Positions 37,232 to 46,084 of a stretch of 64,000 bases of DNA are shown here, in pieces. The DNA lies in contig CP053688.1 of NCBI GenBank assembly GCA_013200995.1, forward strand, positions 3,658,001-3,722,000. Reading direction: 5' to 3'. The notes below the pieces were generated by a model. The model saw only the letters and a program-made list of their open reading frames with translations, was not told the DNA's origin and ran no database searches. Made by a program: the position numbers and the translations under genes. Position 1 is the first letter of the stretch. Every line of letters begins with the position of its first letter. Origin of the DNA: Arthrobacter citreus (lineage in GTDB: Bacteria; Bacillota; Bacilli; Bacillales; Bacillaceae_G).

Positions 37232-38527
37232 TTATGATATTTTTTTCGTAGATTGCACTTCTACTACTACATCTCGCTTTGTTAAGAATAGATTTAAAAT
37301 AATTGCCGTTAATGACCCGGTTACGATGCCGTTTTGCATTAACATTTTTAAGAAGTCCGGTAGTTGATCAAACATTTGAGGTAGCGTTGCCGAACCTAAT
37401 CCAATTGCTATGCTACAAGCTGCGATTAGTAAGTTATCGCCTTTTCCTAAATCAACTTCTGAAAGAATTGATATTCCAGCAGCTGCTACAGAACCAAACA
37501 TAACAATCATTGCTCCACCAAGAACGGCATTTGGAATAACTGTCGTTAATGCTGCTAGTTTAGGTAATAATCCTAAAATGACCATGATACTTCCCGCGGC
37601 GTAGATCACTTCGCGAGACTTAACTTTTGTAAGTGAGATTAGACCAACGTTTTGAGAAAAAGCCGTGTATGGAAATGCATTAAAAATTCCACCGAGCATA
37701 ATCGCAAGTCCTTCTGAGCGTAAGCCATTTACGATCTGATCCTGTTTTACTTTTTGGTTAGTCGCTTTCCCAACTGCAAGATATACCCCAGTCGATTCCA
37801 CCATACTAACAATGCACACAATAATCATTGTAATTATGGCTGTATAACTGATTTTTGGAGCTCCAAAATAAAATGGTTGAGCAATACTAAACCACGAAGC
37901 TTCCGATACGCTCGAAAAATGAACAATCCCCATTGCGTATCCTGCGATTGTTCCAACTACTAAACCAACAAGTACTGAAATCGTGCGTAAAAATCCTTTA
38001 GCCCATCGATTTATGACTAAAATGACTACAAGTGTAAGAAGTGCTAATAATAAATTGTGTTCTTGGCCAAAGTCTGCACTCCCTTGACCGCCCGCTGCAT
38101 TATTCATAGCTACTGGTATAAGAGAAAGTCCAATAATCGTTACAACTGATCCTGTTACAATCGTAGGGAAAAACTTTAAAAGCTTTCCGTAAAAAGGCGC
38201 AGCTACTATAACAAATATCCCAGAAATAATAATTGCCCCATAAGCTGTTGGTAAATTTGAAGTAGATGCAATAGCTATAATTGGTCCTACCGCAGTAAAG
38301 GTACAACCTAAAACAACCGGTAATTTGCTACCAAAGTATTTTGTCCCCATACTTTGTAGGATTGTTGCGATTCCGCAAGTAAATAAATCGGCTGCGATCA
38401 GATAAGCAATCTGAGCAGGGCTCAGTTTAAGTGCTCCACCAATAATAAGCGGTACAACGACTGCACCTGCGTACATGGCCATTACGTGCTGAAAACCTAA
38501 TGTAAATGCTTTTTGTTTACTTAACAA
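37232..38527 (-). CDS. pbuX: xanthine/guanine-type nucleobase permease (NCS2)
   Basis: The 431-residue protein has 12-14 membrane helices of the nucleobase-cation-symport 2 family. Signatures are GFQHVMAMYAGAVVVPLIIGG at the N-terminus, STGVYLAVGK with VNGLRSEGLAIMLGGIFNAFPYTAFSQNVGLI in the middle, and TNQKVKQDQIVNGL. These match PbuX-type xanthine permeases more than uracil permeases. The TTG at 38527 follows AAAGGGAG. The leader contains a tandem guanine and PRPP riboswitch, which supports a purine substrate. Confidence 0.92.
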   Translation of the reverse strand: MLSKQKAFTLGFQHVMAMYAGAVVVPLIIGGALKLSPAQIAYLIAADLFTCGIATILQSMGTKYFGSKLPVVLGCTFTAVGPIIAIASTSNLPTAYGAIIISGIFVIVAAPFYGKLLKFFPTIVTGSVVTIIGLSLIPVAMNNAAGGQGSADFGQEHNLLLALLTLVVILVINRWAKGFLRTISVLVGLVVGTIAGYAMGIVHFSSVSEASWFSIAQPFYFGAPKISYTAIITMIIVCIVSMVESTGVYLAVGKATNQKVKQDQIVNGLRSEGLAIMLGGIFNAFPYTAFSQNVGLISLTKVKSREVIYAAGSIMVILGLLPKLAALTTVIPNAVLGGAMIVMFGSVAAAGISILSEVDLGKGDNLLIAACSIAIGLGSATLPQMFDQLPDFLKMLMQNGIVTGSLTAIILNLFLTKRDVVVEVQSTKKIS

Positions 38528-38600
38528 TCTGATTCTCTCCCTTTTCCTTGCTAAACCTATTTATATTTATTGGCGTACAACTCTTACTCTTTTATAAAAC

Positions 38601-38650
38601 AAAAAAAGACAGGCTCCACTTGAGTCTGTTTCTCTCAAGTGAAACCTGTC
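38601..38650 (-). terminator. riboswitch-controlled terminator before pbuX
   Basis: GACAGGTTTCACTTGAG and CTCAAGTGGAGCCTGTC on the minus strand form a long stem, followed by seven T residues. It lies directly after the PRPP aptamer and is the likely expression platform. Confidence 0.9.
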
Positions 38651-38750
38651 CTTCTGGGTTTTTATCCCTAATGGTGTAGCACTAATGTGCCCACATCGCT
38701 CGGACCAGCCATATGTCATAGACAAGTATGCGGAACCCTAGATGTGCTTT
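38651..38750 (-). promoter_or_regulatory. PRPP riboswitch aptamer (ykkC subtype 2b type)
   Basis: Read on the minus strand, it has the ykkC signatures CTAGGGTTCCG (38741-38731), GGCTGGTCCGAGCG, and GGGATAAAAACCC (38668-38656). CACATC and GATGTG form the basal stem, and GCAC-ATTA-GTGC a small hairpin. The ykkC family has guanidine, ppGpp and PRPP classes; a purine aptamer directly upstream is known for the PRPP class, so this class is chosen. The motif call is firm, the ligand is by context. Confidence 0.85.
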
Positions 38751-38751
38751 C

Positions 38752-38822
38752 ACTCATAGTCGGTCGATTATAGTGGTCGTCCGGTAGAAACTTATGGGCC
38801 ATATCCCCATGATTATATGAGT
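38752..38822 (-). promoter_or_regulatory. guanine-class purine riboswitch aptamer
   Basis: On the minus strand ACTCATATAATC, GGATATGG, AAGTTTCTACC and CGACTATGAGT occur in the order of the purine riboswitch. P1 pairs ACTCATA and TATGAGT; P2 is ATGGG with CCCAT; P3 is CGGACGA with TCGACCG (one mismatch). The J3/1 base that sets specificity is C (ACTATG), which means guanine, hypoxanthine or xanthine, not adenine. Confidence 0.93.
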
Positions 38823-38846
38823 TATTTATCTATTTGTACCTAAATT

Positions 38847-38875
38847 ATGTTACACAAGCTTTTCAATATTTTCAA
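38847..38875 (-). promoter_or_regulatory. possible promoter of the riboswitch-pbuX transcript
   Basis: TTGAAA (38875-38870) and TAACAT (38852-38847) are 17 bases apart, some 25 bases before the guanine aptamer. The -10 box is weak. Confidence 0.45.
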
Positions 38876-39002
38876 GTAGAAATGATAAAGAAAACTCGTT
38901 GTTTAACAAACCTTAGTCAGATACGCAATTACACCTATACCTAAATTTGGAATCTAAGTCAATTTTTCTTCAGAACTACCAATTTTTACTTTCTCACTAT
39001 AC

Positions 39003-39047
39003 AAAAAGAGGTGTTCCACTTGGAAACACCTAATTGGAACACCTTCT
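39003..39047 (-). terminator. intrinsic terminator after the ABC exporter genes
   Basis: On the minus strand AGAGAAGGTGTTCC and GGAACACCTCTTTTT form a stem with an inner hairpin (AGGTGTTTCC region). The T run follows directly. Confidence 0.85.
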
Positions 39048-39048
39048 C

Positions 39049-39852
39049 TTATGTTCTGCGCATATATGCTTTTACAGTTAATGGTGCAAATATTGCTACG
39101 ATTACAGCAGCACCAATTAATGAAATGATTAAATCTGAACCTGCAGTTCCAGTGTTCGTAAGATTTCTTACTGCAGTTATTAGATGAGAAACTGGGTTTA
39201 TTTTTACAAACCACTGAAGCCAATTTGGCATTGTATCTACTGGTACAAAAGCATTTGAAAGGAATGTTAATGGGAATAGTGCAAGCATTGATATCCCTTG
39301 TACACTTGAAGCCGTACGTGCAATTACTCCAAAAAAGGCAAAAATCCAGCTAATTGCCCAAGAGCATACAATGACAAGAAGTCCGGCTAATGCTACGTAA
39401 CCTAATCCGCCTTCTGGACGATATCCCATAATATATCCCATACTAAAAGTAAGTACAGTAGCAATCGTATAACGAATAGTATCTGCTAATAGTGCTCCTG
39501 CTAGTGGGGCAATACGTGCTATTGGAAGTGACTTAAATCGGTCGAATACGCCTTTGTCCATATCTTCCCGCAATTGTACACCCGTAACGATTGATGTAGT
39601 AATTACAGTCTGCACTAAGATCCCTGGTATGATTACTGGCAAGTAGCTCTTAACATCTCCTGAGATTGCTCCGCCAAATATATAAGTAAACATCAGTGTG
39701 AAAATAATTGGTTGTAGTGTAACATCAAACAATTGTTCAGGTGTCCGCTTAATCTTTAGAACTCCACGATAGGCCATTGTAAACGAGTTTTTTACAGTTT
39801 GCTTGAAACTCGTTCTATTTTTTAGCTCACGATACGCAGTTGAAGTACTCAT
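39049..39852 (-). CDS. DrrB-like ABC-2 type export permease
   Basis: The 267-residue membrane protein has six helices of the ABC-2 family, with the motif VQTVITTSIVTGVQLREDMDKGVFDRFKSLPIAR in the middle and PLTFLSNAFVPVDTMPNWLQWFVKINPVSHLI near the end. This is the DrrB/daunorubicin-resistance pattern. It overlaps the ATPase gene by four bases (ATGA) and forms a two-gene exporter with it. The substrate is unknown: it may be a drug or a lipid. Confidence 0.88.
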   Translation of the reverse strand: MSTSTAYRELKNRTSFKQTVKNSFTMAYRGVLKIKRTPEQLFDVTLQPIIFTLMFTYIFGGAISGDVKSYLPVIIPGILVQTVITTSIVTGVQLREDMDKGVFDRFKSLPIARIAPLAGALLADTIRYTIATVLTFSMGYIMGYRPEGGLGYVALAGLLVIVCSWAISWIFAFFGVIARTASSVQGISMLALFPLTFLSNAFVPVDTMPNWLQWFVKINPVSHLITAVRNLTNTGTAGSDLIISLIGAAVIVAIFAPLTVKAYMRRT

Positions 39853-40880
39853 GCTTTAACTCCCTCCATTTCTTTTGATTTATCAAACTCCTTTGAACCA
39901 TCATTTTCTAAACCATTTCCAGTAATAGTAAGGAATACTTCATCAAGCGTAGGCTTTTGTACGCTCATTTCTACTAATTGGATACCGGCATCACGTAAAG
40001 CAATTAGTAGATCAGTTACTAGGTCAGCGTCCGCCATAGGAGCCGTAATCTTTCCTTCTTCTGGTTTTACATTTGACTTTACTTTTAGAACTCGCTCTAC
40101 AGTTAGACGAGCTTCTTGAATATCCCTAACGTCTTGGATTTTTAATTGTAATGAAGAAGTTCCAACTGAAGCTTTCAATTCATCAACGGTACCTTCTGCT
40201 ACTACATGACCACGGTCAATAACAGCAACTCGATCTGCTAGTTCATCCGCCTCTTGAAGGTACTGTGTAGTAAGTAACACCGTTGAACCGCTTTTCACTA
40301 AACGACGAATTGTGTCCCACATTTGATTACGTGTACGAGGATCCAATCCAGTTGTTGGTTCATCTAAGAAGATAAGTGGTGGCTGAGCAATTAAACTTGC
40401 CGCCAAGTCTAGTCTACGGCGCATCCCACCTGAGAAATTTTTCAGTGGGCGTTTTGCAGCTTCCGTTAAATCAAACTCCTCTAATAAATCAGCTGCTTTC
40501 TTACGTGCCTCCGCTCTTCCTAAGCCAAGTAATCTTGAGAAAATAATAAGATTCTCCGTTGCACTTAAAGACTCATCAACTGATGCATACTGACCAGTAA
40601 CTCCAATTAATTGACGTACAATTTGAGCCTCTTTTAATACATCATATCCAAATATTTGTGCAGTACCTGCGTCCTGTCGAAGTAACGTAGCTAACATTCT
40701 AATCGTTGTTGTTTTCCCTGCTCCATTTGGTCCTAATACACCATAAATACTACCTGCACGAACATTTAAATCTACTCCGTCGACTGCACGATTTTCACCA
40801 AATGTTTTAACTAATCCGCGTGCTTCTACTGCCAAATCTCCATTATTTGGGGTAATTATTTTTTTGTTTATAAATTCCAA
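39849..40880 (-). CDS. DrrA-like ABC transporter ATP-binding protein
   Basis: The 343-residue protein has Walker A GPNGAGKTTTIR (about 53-64), the signature NFSGGMRRRLDLA and Walker B LIFLDEPTTGLD, with a C-terminal extension of about 110 residues ending SVQKPTLDEVFLTITGNG, the mark of DrrA-type ATPases. The TTG at 40880 follows GAAGGAGG. A clear promoter is not seen in the 350 bases upstream, which otherwise hold only the helD terminator. Confidence 0.92.
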   Translation of the reverse strand: MEFINKKIITPNNGDLAVEARGLVKTFGENRAVDGVDLNVRAGSIYGVLGPNGAGKTTTIRMLATLLRQDAGTAQIFGYDVLKEAQIVRQLIGVTGQYASVDESLSATENLIIFSRLLGLGRAEARKKAADLLEEFDLTEAAKRPLKNFSGGMRRRLDLAASLIAQPPLIFLDEPTTGLDPRTRNQMWDTIRRLVKSGSTVLLTTQYLQEADELADRVAVIDRGHVVAEGTVDELKASVGTSSLQLKIQDVRDIQEARLTVERVLKVKSNVKPEEGKITAPMADADLVTDLLIALRDAGIQLVEMSVQKPTLDEVFLTITGNGLENDGSKEFDKSKEMEGVKA

Positions 40881-41174
40881 TGTAGTTCCTCCTTCTCAAA
40901 TTCTTACTTTACGATTTTTTGATTGTTTTTGACTGATTACAAAATGAATATATCGATAAATTGTGAATTAAGTATGAACTATAATGTAAAAGTTTCTTTA
41001 AGAGTGTTTTTGAATTTTAATAAAGAAGTCCTAAAAATAGAGTCAATTTAAAATCGATTCAATTAAAAGTAAAAGTGGTAGAAAATTTTAGTTGCGGGTC
41101 TTTAGCTGGGCCGCAAATGTGTGTAGGACAATTGAAAATAAGGACGAGAGTTAGAGGTATAACTGTTCAATTAA

Positions 41175-41222
41175 AAAAGGAGCGCCCATCTGTCAAATAG
41201 CCTGACTGATGGGGTAGCTCTA
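41175..41222 (-). terminator. intrinsic terminator after helD
   Basis: On the minus strand GAGCTACCCCATCAGTCA and TGACAGATGGGCGCTCC form an imperfect stem, followed by TTTTTTA. The 41223-40881 side holds no further gene. Confidence 0.8.
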
Positions 41223-41228
41223 TTTTAG

Positions 41229-43580
41229 TTAATCATGCACAATCGTTTGATTTAGTAGTAAATCGGAAGAAACCCCACTTAAAAAAGTGGTCGCCTCACC
41301 TAAGCTATATAAATGTAATTGATGCATTGCTCTTGTACATGCTGTGTAGAATAATCTTCTCAGACGCTCATCTCCATATACTTGAGCCGATGCATCATAA
41401 ATAATAACGGCATCGAATTCAATTCCTTTTGCCAAATATGCAGGAATAATAACTACACCTTGTTCATATTCAACTGAGTTTCTCTTCACAAGCTTAATTC
41501 CTTCTATTTCTTTTAACGCTTCATATGCATCTATGCTTTCTTCAGTCGATTTACATATAACTGCGATTGTATTAAAGTCACTGTTTTTTAATTCCTCAAT
41601 TTTAGAAGCAATTTGGCTGTGCAGATCATCTCGATTTGATAGCTGTGTTAATACTGGCTTTTCTCCAGAACGTTCAAATGCATTAATTAGATTTCCTCCT
41701 GGTATGAGTTTTCGAGTAAACTCTACAATCGGTTCAGTTGATCTATAACTACGAGTCAGATTTATGACATTCGTTTCATCCGGCCCGTATAAATCTTTCA
41801 GAACATTAAAATCTCCCATTTCGCTGGCATGTGCAAAAATAGCTTGATTGAAGTCACCGAGTACTGTCATTTTTGCTGCTGGAAACAAGCGCTTCAAAAA
41901 CTCGAATTGAAACGGAGAATAATCTTGTGCTTCATCTACAAGCACAAATTTAATTGAAACATTCGATTGAAAACCTTGAATCAATTCTTTCAAAAGTAAA
42001 TACGGTGTAGCATCTTCATAAAACAATTTGCCTTCATCTAACATCTTTAATGTTAACTGACAAATATCTTCCCACTCTTTTGGCGTATCCCCTTTAATCC
42101 ATTGCTCAATTTGAGCCGGGTCAGAAAATAACTGTTTATAAACGCCCTTTATGTCAATGAAACGTAATGCTTTAACCCACTCACGAAGTGGCTTTAGCTT
42201 TTTACGTACAATCATTTTACTTAAGATCCTAGTTTCTTGTTCATAATCATCAAATGAGTCCTCTGTGGAGCCACGCTTTTTCTGTAAAAATTTATATGCT
42301 TTTTGATAATCATCTTTACTAAGCAATTCAATTTCATCTTGTACCCATGTTTTTTTCAATTCAGCTTTTTCTGTATCATTTATTATTTTGTTCAACCACT
42401 CAGTTAATTTCTCAAGTCTGTTGTTAAATTTAAAAGACGTATCGGTGCTATAAAATCTTTCAGAAATTTGCTTAGCCGTAACGACTGATTTTCCTCTGAA
42501 TTTAAATCCTCGAAAAACCATTCCAGACGATTCTAAAGATTGTCTATACGCTTTAATAGTCTCGAAAAAATGAGTTGAAGCTTTGAATCGGATACTCGCA
42601 GTTCTTGTCTTATAAGAAGGATCATCCATAGCTGTTAAAACGTATTCTAATTGTTCGTAATTATCCTCAACTTGGAAAGCATCGCTGAGCCTATGCACTA
42701 AGTATTCTTGGAATGTGACTTGTTGCATATTTTCTTCGCCTAGTTCAGGCAAAACTCTTGATACATAATTATTAAACATTGCATTAGGTGAAAATAAAAT
42801 TATTTGATCAGCCTTTATCCAATTTCTATACTTATAAAGTAAATAAGCAATCCTCTGTAAAGCTGCAGATGTCTTTCCACTGCCCGCTGCACCTTGAACA
42901 ATTAGCAATCGACCTTTGTCATAACGTATAATCTGATTTTGCTCTTTTTGAATACTGGCTACTATACTTCTCATATGCTTGTTTGTTCCTTTGCCAAGCA
43001 CATGCTGCAAAATTTCGTCCCCTATTGTAAGGCTAGTATCAAACATTGATTCAATGACACCATTACGAATAATGTACTGCCATTTTTGGTCTAATACGCC
43101 ACTTATTTTACCACCTGGTGTATCATATTCAGCCGGACCTGGTGGATAATCATAATAAACACTCGAAACTGGTGCTCTCCAATCGTAAATTAAAATATTT
43201 TCTCCAGTATCATCCATTAAGGTTGAAACGCCGACATAAACTTTTTCCGTTTCAGGAACACCATCTTCTTTGAAATCAATTCGACCGAAGTACGGTACGT
43301 CTTTCATTCGGCGTAGAGCAGATAAGCGATTGGAAGCTTGCTTATGGTTTATTTGACCAATTGCTAAGTATTGCGCCTGTTGTCTTAAACTAATAATTGT
43401 CTCTAGATAGTCATCAAAACTATCTGTATTAATTTTAACTTCATCCCAAAAGTTTTTACGAACGTTAATTACTTCGTTTTTACGTTGAGTTGTTTCGTCT
43501 GTTACACTGCTGATTCGATCAGTGATAATTTCTAATACATCATTTACTCTTTCTTGTTCTTTTTGAAGTTCGGTATTCAT
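41229..43580 (-). CDS. helD: RNA polymerase recycling motor HelD
   Basis: HelD binds stalled or post-termination RNA polymerase and, using ATP, releases nucleic acid. The 783-residue protein has an N-terminal coiled-coil arm (about 1-80), a UvrD/Rep-like superfamily 1 core with Walker A GAAGSGKTSAALQR, an inserted helical domain, LVDEAQDYSPFQ (Walker B) and LTRSYRST, and a C-terminal helicase lobe ending FYTACTRAMHQL. The ATG at 43580 is eight bases from AAAAGGAG; the GTG at 43589 lies within the site. It is monocistronic. Confidence 0.93.
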   Translation of the reverse strand: MNTELQKEQERVNDVLEIITDRISSVTDETTQRKNEVINVRKNFWDEVKINTDSFDDYLETIISLRQQAQYLAIGQINHKQASNRLSALRRMKDVPYFGRIDFKEDGVPETEKVYVGVSTLMDDTGENILIYDWRAPVSSVYYDYPPGPAEYDTPGGKISGVLDQKWQYIIRNGVIESMFDTSLTIGDEILQHVLGKGTNKHMRSIVASIQKEQNQIIRYDKGRLLIVQGAAGSGKTSAALQRIAYLLYKYRNWIKADQIILFSPNAMFNNYVSRVLPELGEENMQQVTFQEYLVHRLSDAFQVEDNYEQLEYVLTAMDDPSYKTRTASIRFKASTHFFETIKAYRQSLESSGMVFRGFKFRGKSVVTAKQISERFYSTDTSFKFNNRLEKLTEWLNKIINDTEKAELKKTWVQDEIELLSKDDYQKAYKFLQKKRGSTEDSFDDYEQETRILSKMIVRKKLKPLREWVKALRFIDIKGVYKQLFSDPAQIEQWIKGDTPKEWEDICQLTLKMLDEGKLFYEDATPYLLLKELIQGFQSNVSIKFVLVDEAQDYSPFQFEFLKRLFPAAKMTVLGDFNQAIFAHASEMGDFNVLKDLYGPDETNVINLTRSYRSTEPIVEFTRKLIPGGNLINAFERSGEKPVLTQLSNRDDLHSQIASKIEELKNSDFNTIAVICKSTEESIDAYEALKEIEGIKLVKRNSVEYEQGVVIIPAYLAKGIEFDAVIIYDASAQVYGDERLRRLFYTACTRAMHQLHLYSLGEATTFLSGVSSDLLLNQTIVHD

Positions 43581-43918
43581 ATCATACACTCCTTTTAAAA
43601 GATAAAAATGGGGGTTGACTTAAGAGGATTTGTATAGTAAAATTAAGATAGGGAAAATATGACCTATATCTTAAAATTAATTATATATACTGTATTAATC
43701 TACCACGTTTTTTTACTTTAAGCAATAGTCCTCATTTAAAATCATCATTATTTCGTCTCAATTAATCAGTTACATTGCCCATATTCACTAAAAAGACCCT
43801 CTAAAAATGACAATATGTCCACTTAAAGTAAGGTCAATTAATCTTTTATATTAACTTCTTCAATACATCCTTTAATTTGCTACTTCTGTAAAACTTTATT
43901 CAAACCCACTTTTACTTT
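43581..43918. other. intergenic region between helD and the deacetylase gene
   Basis: These 340 bases are AT-rich with many short runs. The helD promoter must lie in the first part, but I see no convincing -35/-10 pair, no hairpin with a T tail and no ORF with a ribosome binding site. Confidence 0.6.
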
Positions 43919-45073
43919 TCATTCTTGTTCATCATTTTCATAGACAAAATTTCCGTTTACAATCGTCGCTATAACATTGAATTTGCGATCAATTAAAACA
44001 ATATTTGCTTTTTTTCCTGGCTCTATGCTTCCAACCTCAGTGTCAATTTTAAGTAATTTTGCTTGGTTTAGACTTACCATTGGCAAAAGATCTTCTAAAG
44101 GTAACTCTAGTACCTTTTTAATATTTCTTAAACATTCCATTAAATTAGTTGTACTACCTGCTAAAGAACCGGTTTCCACCGTTCTGGCAATTTTATTTTC
44201 CACTATAACTTCTAATGAGCCAAGCGTATAATCCCCATCTGGTAAATCTGCAGCTGCCATTGAATCGCTTATTAAAATGATCCGATCTTTCCCTTTTGTT
44301 TTGTATAGGAGTTTGATTGCTCCAGGATGGACATGCTGTAAGTCAGCTATACATTCACAATAGCAATGATCATTTGTTAAAACGGCACCTAGACATCCCG
44401 GATCACGGTGATTAAATCCCCTCATACCGTTAAACGTATGAACTGAGATCATTGCTCCATTTTCGATAGCGTTGTTTGTTGTATCGTAATCGGCATTTGT
44501 ATGCCCCATCGATACATGAATATCATTTTCCGTTAAATATTTAACAGCTTCCTGGGCATGTTCCTTTTCTGGAGCAATTGTAATGACTTTAATTGTACGT
44601 TTTGAAATTTTTATTAACTCAGTTAACTCATCCATATTTAGCTCACGCATATACTTTACAGGATGCGCACCGCGGTGTTCGCTTGTAATATACGGACCCT
44701 CAACATAAGAGCCAATTATTTCTGCACCGCCTGTATGACCTATTACTTCACTTACATTCACGACTGCTTTTTTAATTTTTTCAAAATCATCTGTCAGTGT
44801 AGTCGGTAAAAAGCCTGTAACGCCATGGCGTGCAAGCGACAAAGATATTTCTTGCAAAGCATGGACACTACAATCCATCGTGTCATTTCCTGAAAGTCCG
44901 TGAATATGTAGATCAATCATGCCAGGAATAGCCTCAAAGCTTGAAAAATCTAAAATCTCACAAGAAGGTCTATTCTGTGTAACTTTACTAATTTTTCCAT
45001 TTTCAATTACTATATATCCATTATCAAATGCTTTCTCAGGTGTATAAATTTTTCCAGCCTTGATTGCCTTCAC
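43919..45073 (-). CDS. N-acetylhexosamine 6-phosphate deacetylase (NagA/AgaA-like)
   Basis: The 384-residue amidohydrolase removes acetate from GlcNAc 6-phosphate or GalNAc 6-phosphate. Metal-site motifs are DLHIHG (H56, H58), VEGPYITSEHRGAH (metal-binding glutamate), SMGHTNADY, VHTFNGMRGFNHRDPG and the catalytic ISDSMAAADLPDG. The start is GTG at 45073 after GGGGGGAG. The gene follows the kinase, isomerase and aldolase genes, with a terminator-like hairpin in between, so in this locus it probably acts as AgaA on GalNAc 6-phosphate; NagA activity cannot be excluded. Confidence 0.9.
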   Translation of the reverse strand: MKAIKAGKIYTPEKAFDNGYIVIENGKISKVTQNRPSCEILDFSSFEAIPGMIDLHIHGLSGNDTMDCSVHALQEISLSLARHGVTGFLPTTLTDDFEKIKKAVVNVSEVIGHTGGAEIIGSYVEGPYITSEHRGAHPVKYMRELNMDELTELIKISKRTIKVITIAPEKEHAQEAVKYLTENDIHVSMGHTNADYDTTNNAIENGAMISVHTFNGMRGFNHRDPGCLGAVLTNDHCYCECIADLQHVHPGAIKLLYKTKGKDRIILISDSMAAADLPDGDYTLGSLEVIVENKIARTVETGSLAGSTTNLMECLRNIKKVLELPLEDLLPMVSLNQAKLLKIDTEVGSIEPGKKANIVLIDRKFNVIATIVNGNFVYENDEQE

Positions 45074-45106
45074 TTAGCTCCCCCCATGTCATTACGTTAA
45101 GTAAGA

Positions 45107-45137
45107 ACAAAAGGCAACACTATGCAGAATGTTGCCT
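45107..45137 (-). terminator. hairpin between the ROK kinase and deacetylase genes
   Basis: AGGCAACA (45137-45130 on minus) and TGTTGCCT (45119-45112) form a perfect stem, followed by TTTGTTC. It may partially end the operon transcript before the deacetylase gene. Confidence 0.75.
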
Positions 45138-45151
45138 GTCAACTCGATCTA

Positions 45152-46084
45152 TTATACCTTTAAGTAGTTTAATTTTTTTAAAGTCATATAACATGCTCCA
45201 TACAATCCTGCATCGTTTCCAAGAATTGAAGCATACGCGATGGTATCTTGATTATAAATCGGCATAATTTCTTTTTTAATCTCAGAGTTAATGTCTTGTA
45301 TAAACTTGTCTCCTTGCTCAACAATTCCTCCACCGATTATAATGGCTTCCGGGTTTAGAAGATGGACAATATTTGATAAACCCACACTAATGTGGCATAT
45401 AAATTTTTGATAAACGGTTGATGCAACCGAGTCCCCTTCCTCAACTAAAGCTAGTATTTCTTCTCCTGAGATATTCTCTACAGTTATGCCTTCTTTCTTT
45501 TTTTCCTCAATAAAGTCATTTACGAAGGCTGATGTAGCGGCGTATCGTTCAAAACAGCCTCTACGACCACACCCACAAGAACGGCCACCGCTAACGATTA
45601 CAGTATGACCTAATTCTCCAGCTAAATGATGTGTACCACTCAAGATCTTCCCATCTACAATAATCGTACTTCCAATTCCAGTTCCTAACGTTAAAAACAC
45701 TACATTCTGTTTCCCTTGAATGGCACCCTTCCACATTTCTCCTAAGCAAGCACTCTTTACATCATTCTCGACACTAACCGGTAAATTAAATAAATCGGAA
45801 AGTATTTCAGCTAGCTTCATTCCTGTGTAGCCAGGTATATTATTAGAGAATAAAATTTCACCAGTTTCATGATTAACGAGTCCGCATGAGGAGATTCCAA
45901 TTCCTACAATTGAAAAGTCATTTTGGAGACTTTTTATTTTCTCGGCTAAAAGATCAGGAAGCAGCCTTTTTATATTACTTATAGGAGTCGGTACTTTATC
46001 TTTGAAAGCTAATTGACCATTACGATTTATTAATCCATATTTGATGAATGTACCTCCAATATCAAAGCAAACTACATATTCCAT
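45152..46084 (-). CDS. ROK-family sugar kinase
   Basis: The 310-residue protein has the ATP loop FDIGGTFIKYGLI at the N-terminus, the sugar-binding VENDVKSACLGEMW and TLGTGIGSTIIVDG, and the zinc motif CGCGRRGCFERYA of the ROK family. Bacillus ROK kinases act on glucose, fructose or N-acetylated hexosamines. Next to a deacetylase and tagatose-pathway genes it is probably a GalNAc (or GlcNAc) kinase of the AgaK type, replacing the PTS step. Its ATG at 46084 overlaps the end of the PfkB gene by 13 bases. Confidence 0.88.
   Translation of the reverse strand: MEYVVCFDIGGTFIKYGLINRNGQLAFKDKVPTPISNIKRLLPDLLAEKIKSLQNDFSIVGIGISSCGLVNHETGEILFSNNIPGYTGMKLAEILSDLFNLPVSVENDVKSACLGEMWKGAIQGKQNVVFLTLGTGIGSTIIVDGKILSGTHHLAGELGHTVIVSGGRSCGCGRRGCFERYAATSAFVNDFIEEKKKEGITVENISGEEILALVEEGDSVASTVYQKFICHISVGLSNIVHLLNPEAIIIGGGIVEQGDKFIQDINSEIKKEIMPIYNQDTIAYASILGNDAGLYGACYMTLKKLNYLKV

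Noticed and set aside
38651..38750. Guanidine-I riboswitch as the identity of the ykkC-type motif
   Set aside because: The gene downstream is a purine permease, not a guanidine exporter or carboxylase, and a guanine aptamer precedes it; PRPP is the better reading.
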